Source: a virus
Virus record (IMG/VR): IMGVR_UViG_3300006735_000006
Span: 1-36,704 of that record
Direction: 5' to 3' (one strand)
DNA: 36,704 nucleotides
How positions within the stretch are numbered: position 1 is the first letter of the stretch; every line of letters begins with the position of its first letter. Shown here in pieces: positions 22,073-31,407 of the stretch. Under the pieces are notes generated by a model, which saw nothing but the letters and a program-made list of their open reading frames with translations, was not told where the DNA came from and did no database searches. The translations under genes and the position numbers were made by a program.

Positions 22073-25000
22073 AGCTTATAAATATATTCTTTATTGATAC
22101 ACTTTCTTTTAAAATTGACCAATTTGTTGAAACTTTTAATTGACAAGCATAAGCTCTTTTATTTACTTTAAATGTTACTGTTCTTCCTGTCCTTGATACT
22201 TTATTCCACAATCCTTGTTTATCTTCATTTTCATGATCATACAAAAGATCATTTGGTATTGATTGATCCATATTATAATCTTCTCCATATCCTTGATCTG
22301 CATAAACATAATTCTGATCAGTTAATAAATCTTTATGAATAACTGTTTCATTATTTGTATCTGTAGTAATAGGCATGTCTGTATACCAAATTGCACCATT
22401 TTCTCTTGGTTTATACATACCAGAATTTAATTCATGATTATATGCTCTTTCAAATAAATCTGATGTATTAGTTTGTTTTCTTCTCATATCTGTATAAAGC
22501 TCTAACCTTAATAATTTATTTTCATAATCTGACCAATTATTATAGTCGTATTCTACTGTTATAGATCTAACTATTTTTGTTTCAAGTGGATCAGCTATAA
22601 GAACCCATCCTGTTAAAAATCCAAAAGGCTTTTGTATATATCCCCATTGTGAAGGATCTTCATCTAAAGATGTTGCAAGTGTTTCTTCATCATAAACTCT
22701 AACTCCCAATAAATTTCTTGTTTCATAATCCAGAGCATATGTTGATGGATTTACTGTTAAATCAGAATGTTCTCCTAATAAAATTTCTGTCCATATTTCT
22801 TGATCTCCTGATGCTTTAACTTTATAGGTGTCCCCATTTTCAAAGCTTACCCAAATGCTTTCTTCTTTAGGTTGATAAGCTATTTTAATTGCATCACTAT
22901 AATTTATTTTCCATTCATCTTGAATTTTTGTGCTAATTTTTCTTGGAACAAAATTTGCATCCATTAAGTATAAACCTTCTTTGTTTGCAAAAATTAATGC
23001 TCCTTTAATCTCAATAACTGCATCTGGACTTGTTAATCCTATTAATCTTGTAGCTTCCATTAATGACCATGCTGTTGGATCATAAGAAGGTATATTCAAT
23101 CTAAATATAGCATTGTCAGAAAAAACTACTAATGATCCAGCTATTTCAGCAAATTGTGTAATATTGCCTGCATCTCCAAGATCTGTAATTGCTATATAGT
23201 TAGTTATAGGTATAATGTCTGGAGAATTAAATTCTGAAAACATGATCCAATTAGGATGTCTTTCATCATCTGATTCAGGATTTAATCTTACATTACCAGC
23301 AAATAATCTACCATTGATCATTTTTGCACATTTGTATTGTATTGATGTAGAGGTATCTCCAAACTTATGGACAGCTCCATCTGTTAAGCCTGAATCATAC
23401 ATTGTAACATTAATTTTTTCTGGATCTGTTGCATCTACATCTATTGATGCATCTTTTTTTAATGTCATAGACAAAGATCCTATATCATCAAGATTTTCAT
23501 CTATTTTGATCATTTCATCTGTTCCAACTACTTGTGTATTAAGAACAGTATAATCCTGGTTATTTATGCCTACTATGTCGTTTGTAGATACAGAAACTCC
23601 AGATGCATTTAGATCTGCTTGAACTCCAAATGTGTCATTTCCAAAATATCCTCCAGCTATTGGACCTTGCTTAATTTCAAACACTCCTGGTGAATGAACT
23701 GTAAAACCCATTGTATTGTCTGTGTCTACATTTCCCCCTGTATCAAAAACTCCTGTTGCAAATGCAAATTTCTTTGTAGCTGATCCCCAAGCAGAAGATG
23801 TTTTAAACACCCATATATATTGATGACCTATGTCATTGTCTAAATTATTTAAATTAACATCAGCTCTAAAAATTACATCATTAGCATAACTTCCTTGGTG
23901 CTGTGTTTTATAATTTGTTGTAGTGTTAGGAACTGTTGCTATACCTATACTCCATGTTAATTGACCTGGTGATGATCCAGATCTGTATGGTAAAACAGTA
24001 GATGTTACTGCATACCAAGTGTCTTTTTTTAATTCTCTTGTTTTGTCTGCATTTTGACCTACTACTTGCCATCCATCTAAACTACTATTTGGAACTGATA
24101 ATGTATATTCCCAATGGCTAAATTTACCCATTTGATGCCCATCAGTATTGTTTGCAATGTCTGATTCTCCAAACATAGTAGTGCTATGTTCACCTTGACC
24201 TGGTGAAGAATAATACCACCCTCCATGCTGTAAACCCAATGTTCTTGCATCATATAACATATTAGAAGCATCTGTAATAAAAGCTATTTTATCATTTCCT
24301 GCTATTCCAAAAAATTTCTGTGCTTCTCTTTTATGCTGTTGCATTTCACTTGGTCCTAAAACTTCATCATCCTTCCAAAATTCATGATCCAATGTAACAT
24401 AACCATTTCCAAGAGATCTTATTTTTCTTACATAAGCTCCTGCATTTCTTGCTCTTTGATACCATGGTTCCCCAGGTGTGTGAGCTTGATGATAATTCAT
24501 TAGGTAGTTTACTCCATATAGATCTCCACCTATTGCTGTATGATCTGTTAATCCTGTATTATCTCCATATCCCCACTGAAAACTGTTTGTCCAGGATCCT
24601 TTGTTTATACAAGTTTGAAAAGGATTATCTCTCCATATGTCTAAATCATCTGCATTTGAAGACCAGGATCCATTAGTTATTGTAATTCCTGACCAAAATA
24701 GATCTCCTCCTTGCCAATGATCTGGTCCATTAGTTACAGCTTGATTAGGAAGCACTCCTGTTATTACAGATCCTAATGATGCCATTCTTCTGCCTGTAAA
24801 ATAATTTGATTGATCTGAAGATTCTTGACCTTCTGGTATATATGTGCTTAAAGTTTTAATATGATAATATTGAACACCTGTTTCATCTGCTACTGTATTT
24901 GTTCCTCTATATATCTTTAAGTGTGTTATTCTTGGATTCCATTCTAATTTGTTTATAGAAAAAACTAATTTAGCTGTAGCATTAGCTGATCCTGTAATAT

Positions 25001-25649
25001 TAACAGTTTTAAAAGTATCTCTTTCTAATGGTCCTTCTTGAACACCATCATAGATTCCTGTTATTTTATAAAAATAATGTTTACCTGATGGCAAATGACC
25101 TCCAGAATCTACAGATGAAGAAACCCATTGATGAGGTGGTGCATATGCTTTATCTTCTATCCAATAGCCATCAAAAACTACTTCTCCATTCCAGAATGTT
25201 CTTTTAATATAATCTATATATGTAGCATAATCTTCCCATCCATTTAATATTCTTAAACTACCTCCAAGGTCTACGATTTGTATTACAGAATCATTTGTGT
25301 GTGATAGAACACCCCAATCAGACCATGATACCATGTCATCTGAAGATCTTGCTACTCTAATATTATCTCTTTGTTCTGAATCATAATAAACTACAACCCA
25401 AAATGGCTGTATTGTAGTTTGATCTGAATGAACTTTGTCAATCCATTTATATAGAATAATAGGCTGTATTTTTCTACCACTTGGATCCACTAAACTTTTT
25501 TGCAAGGCAGATATTACAACAGCCATATTTTTTATATATCCATCTTTAAAATCAACATTGACAGCTTCAATAAATCCATTTTCTGCTACTGCTGATGGAC
25601 TTGATTGTTTGTCAAGACCTTGGGTAAGATTAAATTGTTTTACTGGCAT
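22065..25649 (-). CDS. Large tail-nozzle-like protein, 1194 aa
   Basis: The N-terminus (QFNLTQGLDKQSSPSAVAEN followed by EAVNVDFKDGYIKNM) is the usual opening of podovirus tail nozzle/stabilisation proteins (T7 gp12 or P22 gp10 type), in which the protein forms a beta-propeller ring. The region around 790-920 (FSEFNSPDIIPI, GSLVVFSDNAIFRLNI, IEIKGALIFANKEGLYLMDA) is a repeating propeller-blade pattern. It is larger than T7 gp12 (about 800), with a long insertion at about 330-760 that may add decoration or receptor contacts. It directly follows the adaptor gene. Confidence 0.7.
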   Translation of the reverse strand: MPVKQFNLTQGLDKQSSPSAVAENGFIEAVNVDFKDGYIKNMAVVISALQKSLVDPSGRKIQPIILYKWIDKVHSDQTTIQPFWVVVYYDSEQRDNIRVARSSDDMVSWSDWGVLSHTNDSVIQIVDLGGSLRILNGWEDYATYIDYIKRTFWNGEVVFDGYWIEDKAYAPPHQWVSSSVDSGGHLPSGKHYFYKITGIYDGVQEGPLERDTFKTVNITGSANATAKLVFSINKLEWNPRITHLKIYRGTNTVADETGVQYYHIKTLSTYIPEGQESSDQSNYFTGRRMASLGSVITGVLPNQAVTNGPDHWQGGDLFWSGITITNGSWSSNADDLDIWRDNPFQTCINKGSWTNSFQWGYGDNTGLTDHTAIGGDLYGVNYLMNYHQAHTPGEPWYQRARNAGAYVRKIRSLGNGYVTLDHEFWKDDEVLGPSEMQQHKREAQKFFGIAGNDKIAFITDASNMLYDARTLGLQHGGWYYSSPGQGEHSTTMFGESDIANNTDGHQMGKFSHWEYTLSVPNSSLDGWQVVGQNADKTRELKKDTWYAVTSTVLPYRSGSSPGQLTWSIGIATVPNTTTNYKTQHQGSYANDVIFRADVNLNNLDNDIGHQYIWVFKTSSAWGSATKKFAFATGVFDTGGNVDTDNTMGFTVHSPGVFEIKQGPIAGGYFGNDTFGVQADLNASGVSVSTNDIVGINNQDYTVLNTQVVGTDEMIKIDENLDDIGSLSMTLKKDASIDVDATDPEKINVTMYDSGLTDGAVHKFGDTSTSIQYKCAKMINGRLFAGNVRLNPESDDERHPNWIMFSEFNSPDIIPITNYIAITDLGDAGNITQFAEIAGSLVVFSDNAIFRLNIPSYDPTAWSLMEATRLIGLTSPDAVIEIKGALIFANKEGLYLMDANFVPRKISTKIQDEWKINYSDAIKIAYQPKEESIWVSFENGDTYKVKASGDQEIWTEILLGEHSDLTVNPSTYALDYETRNLLGVRVYDEETLATSLDEDPSQWGYIQKPFGFLTGWVLIADPLETKIVRSITVEYDYNNWSDYENKLLRLELYTDMRRKQTNTSDLFERAYNHELNSGMYKPRENGAIWYTDMPITTDTNNETVIHKDLLTDQNYVYADQGYGEDYNMDQSIPNDLLYDHENEDKQGLWNKVSRTGRTVTFKVNKRAYACQLKVSTNWSILKESVSIKNIFISYE

Positions 25650-26308
25650 TAGGCTCCTTTAGTAGATCCTGGTGTTACTCTCCCATATGTCCCTACTCCT
25701 TGTGGTTTTTCTACTGCATACCTTTCATTTAAAGCTTTTAAAAACCCCATAGAACTTTCTAAAGCTACATTAGCTTTTGTGTAATCTCCATCCATTCTCC
25801 ATAATAAAGCTTCAGCTAAACCAACAACAATTTCGTGCAATGATTCATCTAATTCACAATCTTGATCAGATGCTATATCTAATGGTTTTCTTAAATGATA
25901 AATTGTAACACTATCTGTGTTTGCTGGCTTTATGTTTATGTGATCTGCAAAAACATAGCCTACTGGATTATCAGAAGAAGCTGACATAAAAGTATTTTCT
26001 AATCTCTTTACATCTTTAAATTCTATTAAATTTACATATGCACCCACAGATGCTGAATTATTATATACAGCAAAAATGCCATTTCTTATTGGTGTATATG
26101 TAAGTGTTGAAAGATCATATTTTCCATTAGCATCCAATGTTACTGTTTCACTTGTTTCTAATTCTGTAAGTATTCCATTATCAGCAGTATTAACTACTTG
26201 CATTTGTGCTAAATTTAATACTTTGTATCTTGTGCTTGTAGAGTATGCCCTGTAATCTGGATCAGCACATCTCAATCCAAGCATGTCCAACATTTCTATA
26301 TTTGTCAT
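25649..26308 (-). CDS. Head-tail adaptor/tail tubular protein A-like, 219 aa
   Basis: The ATG at 26306-26308 (MTNIEMLDML) is preceded by AGGAGG and shares a base with the upstream stop (TAATG). A longer frame is not supported by a ribosome site. Helical N-terminus (STSTRYKVLNLAQMQVVNTA), a beta-rich middle (HINIKPANTDSVTIYHLRKP) and a long C-terminal helix (ELDESLHEIVVGLAEALLWR) match phage adaptor proteins that join portal and nozzle. It lies directly before the nozzle-like gene, as expected. Confidence 0.65.
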   Translation of the reverse strand: MTNIEMLDMLGLRCADPDYRAYSTSTRYKVLNLAQMQVVNTADNGILTELETSETVTLDANGKYDLSTLTYTPIRNGIFAVYNNSASVGAYVNLIEFKDVKRLENTFMSASSDNPVGYVFADHINIKPANTDSVTIYHLRKPLDIASDQDCELDESLHEIVVGLAEALLWRMDGDYTKANVALESSMGFLKALNERYAVEKPQGVGTYGRVTPGSTKGA

Positions 26309-27030
26309 TAATGACCTCCTGTTAAGTTTGTAGATATATCTAAAAAGTTTCTCAAATACCATTTATCTTCTAAATAGATCCATTCTGTTACATCACCACT
26401 TGCAGTAACAATATTTGTTGATCCACCTATTAAACCACTACTGGTAACATCAAATGTTATAGCTCCTTTTGAAACTATTATTATTTTCTGCATATTTACT
26501 GCTTCATCAAAATCTGTTATAGTTAATGTTCCAGTGTGTGTGTTAAAATAATTAGATCCATAAACACTTGGTGTTGCATCACCTGAAGCAAAAGTTTTAA
26601 ATACAGTTGTAGTTTTAACTACTTGCTTTGATGGATAACCCTGTTGATCTAAAACTGTATCATTATTAGGATATGCTACTAAATCTATGTCAGGTGTAAC
26701 TGTTGCATTAACCTTTTTCCCAATTAAAGATCTAAATACTTTTGGATTTCTTACTGTCCTTTTTGCTGATATTTTATCTACACCACCATAATTTCCTGAT
26801 CCATCAGCTTTAGCACCCCCTGATAGATAATTATGTATATAAGTTTGAATTTCTGTTCCTTTTGGTGAAGAAGCAAATAATAGATCAGCATTTGTGTCTG
26901 ACCAATCATAATAATTTCCTGATGTATCTTTAACTGTGAATGTCCACTGTTTAAATACTGATCCTTCTTTTTCCTCTGTTGCATCTATTACATCTGATGC
27001 ATTTGCTTCTGCACTTGTAAATTTAGCCAT
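26308..27030 (-). CDS. Structural protein, 240 aa, fibre- or decoration-like
   Basis: The protein is beta-rich. The C-terminal part (GTLTITDFDEAVNMQKIIIV, then GAITFDVTSSGL and WIYLEDKWYLRNFLD) recalls the small beta-sandwich ends of phage decoration or fibre proteins. It lies among other fibre-like genes downstream of the capsid and ends in a TAATG overlap with the adaptor gene. A specific family is not recognised. Confidence 0.55.
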   Translation of the reverse strand: MAKFTSAEANASDVIDATEEKEGSVFKQWTFTVKDTSGNYYDWSDTNADLLFASSPKGTEIQTYIHNYLSGGAKADGSGNYGGVDKISAKRTVRNPKVFRSLIGKKVNATVTPDIDLVAYPNNDTVLDQQGYPSKQVVKTTTVFKTFASGDATPSVYGSNYFNTHTGTLTITDFDEAVNMQKIIIVSKGAITFDVTSSGLIGGSTNIVTASGDVTEWIYLEDKWYLRNFLDISTNLTGGH

Positions 27031-27039
27031 TTATATCTC

Positions 27040-28398
27040 CTAATAAGTTGTTGAATCACCACCTAATCCAGCTTCTACTACCTCACCAAATTGAGGAGTA
27101 AAGCCTGTTGCTGGATAATGTAGATTATCAGAATATGTTGTTATTTTCCCTGCTCCAGAAGCTCCAATAAATAAAGATTGACTTACTGATGCATCTAATT
27201 CTATTTTAATCATCTGTGTAAAAACTGTTCCTGATCCAATTTCTGCATTTGCTACATAACTTGTTCCTGGCACTGCTGATCCACCTGATGTTGAATTGTG
27301 GTTCATAAACTTAATTACCATACTGTGTGTATTAAGAGAATTATACCATCCTAATACCAGGGTGCTATCTCCATAGTAAAATTTAAATGGCATCTTGTGA
27401 TGTTGAGGTGCTATTCCTGGATATGATATTTTTAAAGTAAACCCAAATAAACTGAAAGAAGCTCCAGCATGACATGCCCATCTTGCATTTATGTTGTCTG
27501 ATTGTCCCCATCTATTTGTCAAACTTTGTGATAATGTTGTGTAGGTTCTAACCTCAACCAATTTTCCAGTTGTTGCAGGGTGTTGTCCTGTTGCTGGATC
27601 TAAAGCTATAATCTTTATACCTCCACCATAAAAACTTCTTGATGTTATTTTATAGTCAGTTGCTGATGATGCTGTGCCACCATGTAAAAATACAGTATTC
27701 TCTCCAAAAGGACTACACATATCAAGAGCTTTATCTAATGTTGCAAAAGGTGAATTAAACGAGGTTCCATCATTTGTATCACTTCCTTTAGGTCCATTGT
27801 TTGTATTAGCTGTGTTAGAATTTACATACCAATAATTTGGTGATTGATTAAACACTGTTGATCCTAACTTCATGTAACTTGCATTAACATGTAAAGGTGC
27901 TTGTGGATTACCAAAATCTCCTATCCCTACTAATGGTTCATTTGCTTTCTTTTGTAATGTTATAAATTTAGTTATATCACTATTATCATCTGAAAAGATT
28001 CTCATAGTTTTTGTCGTTCCATCTTTATAGTTATCTATAACAAATGAATTTTTTTGCAGATCATTATAATTTGCATCTGCTGGATCTTTAAGCATTACTT
28101 GACCACCTTCAACAGCATCAGAGTTATGTGATACTATATTTCCACCCCAAATATTACCACTTTTGCCATCTGTTTTTCTTACAGATAATGATACTGATTG
28201 TGATGTTCCTACATCATTAGTAGCTTTTCCCAAGCTTACCATTGCAGAAGATATGTTTATATTAGTGGCTCCATTATCTCCTGTTCTTATTTCAACATTA
28301 CCACCTGCTGACATTCCTTTTGGTGTTCCAGATCCATTATCTCCATGGACTAATGATGCTTGAACTTCTGATAATTTCTTACTTGAAAATGTTGCCAT
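27040..28398 (-). CDS. Fibre/receptor-binding-like protein with beta-helix start motif, 452 aa
   Basis: A repetitive N-terminal half rich in Gly, Asn and Ser is followed by YVNSNTANTNNGPKGSD, then NDGTSFNSPFATLDKALDM (about 190-225). This is the characteristic beginning of pectin-lyase-like parallel beta-helices in phage tail spikes and fibres. The C-terminal half (about 230-452) would be the helix and end domain, with aromatic and Gly-rich strands. It probably recognises or decorates, as a head or tail fibre, the cell surface. Only about 200 residues follow the motif, so the beta-helix would be short. Confidence 0.65.
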   Translation of the reverse strand: MATFSSKKLSEVQASLVHGDNGSGTPKGMSAGGNVEIRTGDNGATNINISSAMVSLGKATNDVGTSQSVSLSVRKTDGKSGNIWGGNIVSHNSDAVEGGQVMLKDPADANYNDLQKNSFVIDNYKDGTTKTMRIFSDDNSDITKFITLQKKANEPLVGIGDFGNPQAPLHVNASYMKLGSTVFNQSPNYWYVNSNTANTNNGPKGSDTNDGTSFNSPFATLDKALDMCSPFGENTVFLHGGTASSATDYKITSRSFYGGGIKIIALDPATGQHPATTGKLVEVRTYTTLSQSLTNRWGQSDNINARWACHAGASFSLFGFTLKISYPGIAPQHHKMPFKFYYGDSTLVLGWYNSLNTHSMVIKFMNHNSTSGGSAVPGTSYVANAEIGSGTVFTQMIKIELDASVSQSLFIGASGAGKITTYSDNLHYPATGFTPQFGEVVEAGLGGDSTTY

Positions 28399-28411
28399 TT
28401 AAAATCTCCTT

Positions 28412-29176
28412 TTATACTCTTGAACAATTACAGTTAATTTTATAATATAATTTTTTTCCCTCTGTGCTTGACACAGCTACATCATCTTTAAACCCATCTA
28501 ATCTTCCAATTAAAGCATCTGAACCCATAGTTATTTCACTATCTCCCATTAAAGTGTTTCCTGGAATAATAATCTCTGTAGTATTGCCTGATCCATCAGT
28601 TGGCATAGCATATTCTACATTTTCCATTATGTATTTATGAATCTGTTGATCTGTTGCTCCAACAAGTGAAGGTTTATCTCCCCAGGTTACAACAGGTCTT
28701 ACTTTCTGCTCATAACCTTGATCAAAATTAAATTCCAAATTAAAATTATTTAAACCCATCTGTAACCCATCAGTTAATGGTTGTTTAATAGTTATATGTG
28801 GTGATAGATCCATATTTATAGATTTGCTTAATGTTTCAGATGTATTCCCTGAAGCATCCAATACAGTTAATTTCATAGCTACACCAGTATGTGCAGTTAA
28901 AGCAAAGTCATCTTTTGGATCATACTGTAATTTTACTACTACATACCTATGAACATTTAAAGCTTTTCCTTGTTCCATTTGCACTTCTTTATACAAAACA
29001 GAACCACCAGCATTTGTTAATTTTAATTTAGGGAAATTAGTATCACCTACATTAAGATCTTGCCCTCTTATTTCAGCTGTAGCAACGATATATCCAGTTT
29101 TAGGAACAAAAGATAAAGTTAAATTCCTTGCTGATACATCTGCTGTTTGATTTGTTATATTAAATATTTGTGCCAT
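28412..29176 (-). CDS. Structural beta-rich protein, 254 aa, unrecognised
   Basis: The sequence alternates polar and hydrophobic residues in strand-like patterns (RNLTLSFVPKTGYIVATAEI, VHRYVVVKLQYD, GVAMKLTVLDASG), like an immunoglobulin-like or fibre-base domain, and ends CNCSRV. It follows the capsid gene after a 91-base gap with a hairpin. GGG before the ATG is a weak ribosome site. A head-decoration or fibre-attachment role is likely from its position. Confidence 0.55.
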   Translation of the reverse strand: MAQIFNITNQTADVSARNLTLSFVPKTGYIVATAEIRGQDLNVGDTNFPKLKLTNAGGSVLYKEVQMEQGKALNVHRYVVVKLQYDPKDDFALTAHTGVAMKLTVLDASGNTSETLSKSINMDLSPHITIKQPLTDGLQMGLNNFNLEFNFDQGYEQKVRPVVTWGDKPSLVGATDQQIHKYIMENVEYAMPTDGSGNTTEIIIPGNTLMGDSEITMGSDALIGRLDGFKDDVAVSSTEGKKLYYKINCNCSRV

Positions 29177-29190
29177 TTACCCTTTTTTAA

Positions 29191-29236
29191 GTATTGTGGG
29201 AACCTCATCAATTCAGGTAAAGATCCCCACAAATAC
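29191..29236 (-). other. RNA hairpin between capsid gene and next gene
   Basis: Plus-strand GTATTGTGGG (29191-29200) pairs with CCCACAAATAC (29226-29236) with one bulged base, and an inner ACCT/AGGT stem lies inside. On the transcribed strand it is not followed by a T run, so it is not a typical terminator. It could protect the abundant capsid mRNA from 3' degradation, mark a processing site or reduce read-through into the fibre genes. Confidence 0.5.
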
Positions 29237-29239
29237 ACT

Positions 29240-29254
29240 ACGATTTTATACGAT
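29240..29254. promoter_or_regulatory. Tandem ATCGT words after the capsid gene
   Basis: Plus-strand ACGAT occurs at 29240-29244 and 29250-29254, ten bases apart (ATCGTATAAAATCGT on the minus strand), with TATAAA between them. This is one helical turn, like the 11-base spaced CpG repeats at 2377-2395. It may be a protein-binding site or part of a promoter for the fibre and tail genes. No -35 element is convincing. Confidence 0.35.
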
Positions 29255-29267
29255 ACTAACTAACCTA

Positions 29268-30437
29268 TTAGTATGATGTTGGTCCACCTACAATAAGACC
29301 TTGCATTCTACAATTAGAACTTGTTAATTGTCCCATCCAGAAAATACGAGCTTGCATTACATCATTGCCCTCTTGTCTTTTAAATGGATCAAAAGCAAAG
29401 TTTCTTTTAGAGTGAACTTTGAAATCAAGATACTTTGTATTTAAGAAATACATTTGTCCAGCAGGACAATGTGAATCTACAACAACAGTAGCACCTTTGA
29501 ATCTCAATGTTTGGAACCCAGCATCAGCTAATGTAGAATCCCCAGCCCATCTTTTGTTTGCTTGCAACGAACTTTCATAAGCATCAAACATGGTTTGAGT
29601 AGTTACAATTAGATCAGGTTGATCATTATCAACTGTGCAAGCACCATACATTCTTGTCATTTGCTTAACTAATTCAGCAACACCATTAGTAGTAACAGTA
29701 AGCTCATTAAATGTAGCTCTTGTTGTTTTTGTTGAACTAATTGAAGCTAACGATAAGAAAGGACTATTCCACCATTTATTATCATCAGTTGAAGAAGGAT
29801 AAGTATCAATATTACCTACTTTTCTTCTAAAACCAACAATAGTATTATCTATTGCACCAGGTGCATGCCATTGTGGATTAGTTACAGGATTCTCTAAAAT
29901 ACCAGCAGGGTGATCAGCTGTTCCTAAACCACCAGCATCAATAGCTGTGTAGTTTGCACTTGCTTCTGTTCCTGCACCATTAAGAGATGTTAATCCAGCA
30001 GTTGTTCCACCAGTAGAAGCAAAAATTGCATCACCAAAAAGATCTTTCATAGATTTTTCAGCATTTTTCATTTTTGATTTTAATAGTGAAAGAACTTGTG
30101 AATCTCCTTGGTTCTTGTGTTCTTCATCACCTCTGAAATAGATTCCTGCATAAGCAGTAGACCATTCCCATTCACTTGCACTTATAATTTCCTGATCAGC
30201 AATAGCAGTAGCTGTTGAACTACCATAGTCAATAAATCCTTGAGATTTACTACCACCAGAAGATGCTACCTTACCATATTCCACAGGGACTATAATTTTC
30301 TTACCACCATCTAATTTCTCTGCATTTGATAATAATTTCAATAACAGAGCATTAGAATTGAAAATGTTGTCCACTAAAATAGGTATGAATTTATCTCTTG
30401 TTAGAGCTGTCAGGTTTCCATAATTTAAACCAGCCAT
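29268..30437 (-). CDS. Major capsid protein, 389 aa
   Basis: N-terminal ALTRDKFIPILVDNIFNSNA (about 11-30) with GGKKIIVPVEYG is the usual start of HK97-fold coat proteins of short-tailed phages. A long helix follows (SLLKSKMKNAEKSMKDLFGD), and the C-terminal domain contains PDLIVTTQTMFDAYESSL and KGATVVVDSHCPAGQMYFLN, typical of such shells. The length is normal. AAAGGAG before the ATG is ideal for high expression, and the gene follows the scaffold gene by 23 bases, as expected. Confidence 0.8.
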   Translation of the reverse strand: MAGLNYGNLTALTRDKFIPILVDNIFNSNALLLKLLSNAEKLDGGKKIIVPVEYGKVASSGGSKSQGFIDYGSSTATAIADQEIISASEWEWSTAYAGIYFRGDEEHKNQGDSQVLSLLKSKMKNAEKSMKDLFGDAIFASTGGTTAGLTSLNGAGTEASANYTAIDAGGLGTADHPAGILENPVTNPQWHAPGAIDNTIVGFRRKVGNIDTYPSSTDDNKWWNSPFLSLASISSTKTTRATFNELTVTTNGVAELVKQMTRMYGACTVDNDQPDLIVTTQTMFDAYESSLQANKRWAGDSTLADAGFQTLRFKGATVVVDSHCPAGQMYFLNTKYLDFKVHSKRNFAFDPFKRQEGNDVMQARIFWMGQLTSSNCRMQGLIVGGPTSY

Positions 30438-30460
30438 CTTTCATTCTCCTTTTTTAACTT

Positions 30461-31360
30461 TTATTTAAAATATTTAGAAATTTCTGGATCTTCTAATCCT
30501 ATTTTATTCCAAGCCTTTGGTCCTCTTGGCTGATCTTGAACGACCTGCTTTGCACCAGTAGCTTGTTTGGATATAACTTTTCCAGCATTTCTACTACGAT
30601 TTTCATCTAACTTCCTGTCCTGATCAGCTTTTCCAAGCAATGCATCAGTTGCCCACAATCTAAACCCTATATTAAGATCTCCTATTCCAGCTTCATCTAC
30701 AAACTGTAGAAACTTATCTGTCTTTTCTCCTCCTAATATATCAGAGTATTTATTTTCTAAAGTATCAAGCTGTTCTTCAAGAATCTGAACATTCTTTTCT
30801 ACTTCTAAAACTTCTACTCTTTGAGCTAACTCACTTTGTGGTTCTTCTGCTTGCTCATCTAATAAGTAATCTTCAGGATTAATATCTTCAGGGACAGATC
30901 CCCAATCAACATTATCCAAACCAGAATCTCGTAAGCCATTAGGATTATTGTGATAATAATCTTTTATATGACCTTGCAGATTTTCATCATTACTTATTTG
31001 ATCAAAAAGCTTTCCCAGCTGTGCTAAATTTTGAGATTTCTGTGTATTTGATTTACTCCAGTTTTGCTTATTATCAGCATCCTGTTTCCATTTTAATACA
31101 TCATCAAAAGAATATGTTTCACCATTAACATCTATTTCATATTCCTCTGGGTTATCCCATTCAGCTTTAGATCCTATTTGTGATTGATCTGCTTCTATAT
31201 CAGATTTCACTATAGCATCTTTTCCTTCATCTAATGCAGACACTGTGGTCTGGTCCTCTGACGATCCTACGACAGGTGCTGAATCATCAGTTATGTTATA
31301 CTCTGATGTATCTACATCATTGTATTCCTGTGGTTGTTCCACATTGGTTTCATCTACCAT
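30461..31360 (-). CDS. Capsid scaffolding protein, 299 aa
   Basis: The start MVDETN at 31358-31360 is chosen because AAGGAG lies nine bases upstream. An ATG three codons earlier abuts the ribosome site. The protein is strongly acidic with coiled-coil segments (QRVEVLEVEKNVQILEEQLD, about 187-206) and the motif GETYSFDDVLKWKQDADNKQ followed by NWSKSNTQKSQNLA, common in scaffolds of podoviruses. A short C-terminal segment with DPEISKYFK may contact the capsid. The position between the portal group and the capsid gene supports the role. Confidence 0.78.
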   Translation of the reverse strand: MVDETNVEQPQEYNDVDTSEYNITDDSAPVVGSSEDQTTVSALDEGKDAIVKSDIEADQSQIGSKAEWDNPEEYEIDVNGETYSFDDVLKWKQDADNKQNWSKSNTQKSQNLAQLGKLFDQISNDENLQGHIKDYYHNNPNGLRDSGLDNVDWGSVPEDINPEDYLLDEQAEEPQSELAQRVEVLEVEKNVQILEEQLDTLENKYSDILGGEKTDKFLQFVDEAGIGDLNIGFRLWATDALLGKADQDRKLDENRSRNAGKVISKQATGAKQVVQDQPRGPKAWNKIGLEDPEISKYFK

Positions 31361-31407
31361 GTTTAACATCTCCTTGATTGGTTATTTACAGTAAACTTTT
31401 TAAAAAT

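Noticed and set aside
29191-29236. Hairpin after the capsid gene as a factor-independent terminator
   Set aside because: The sequence after the stem on the transcribed strand is A-rich rather than T-rich, and the downstream tail genes need transcription.
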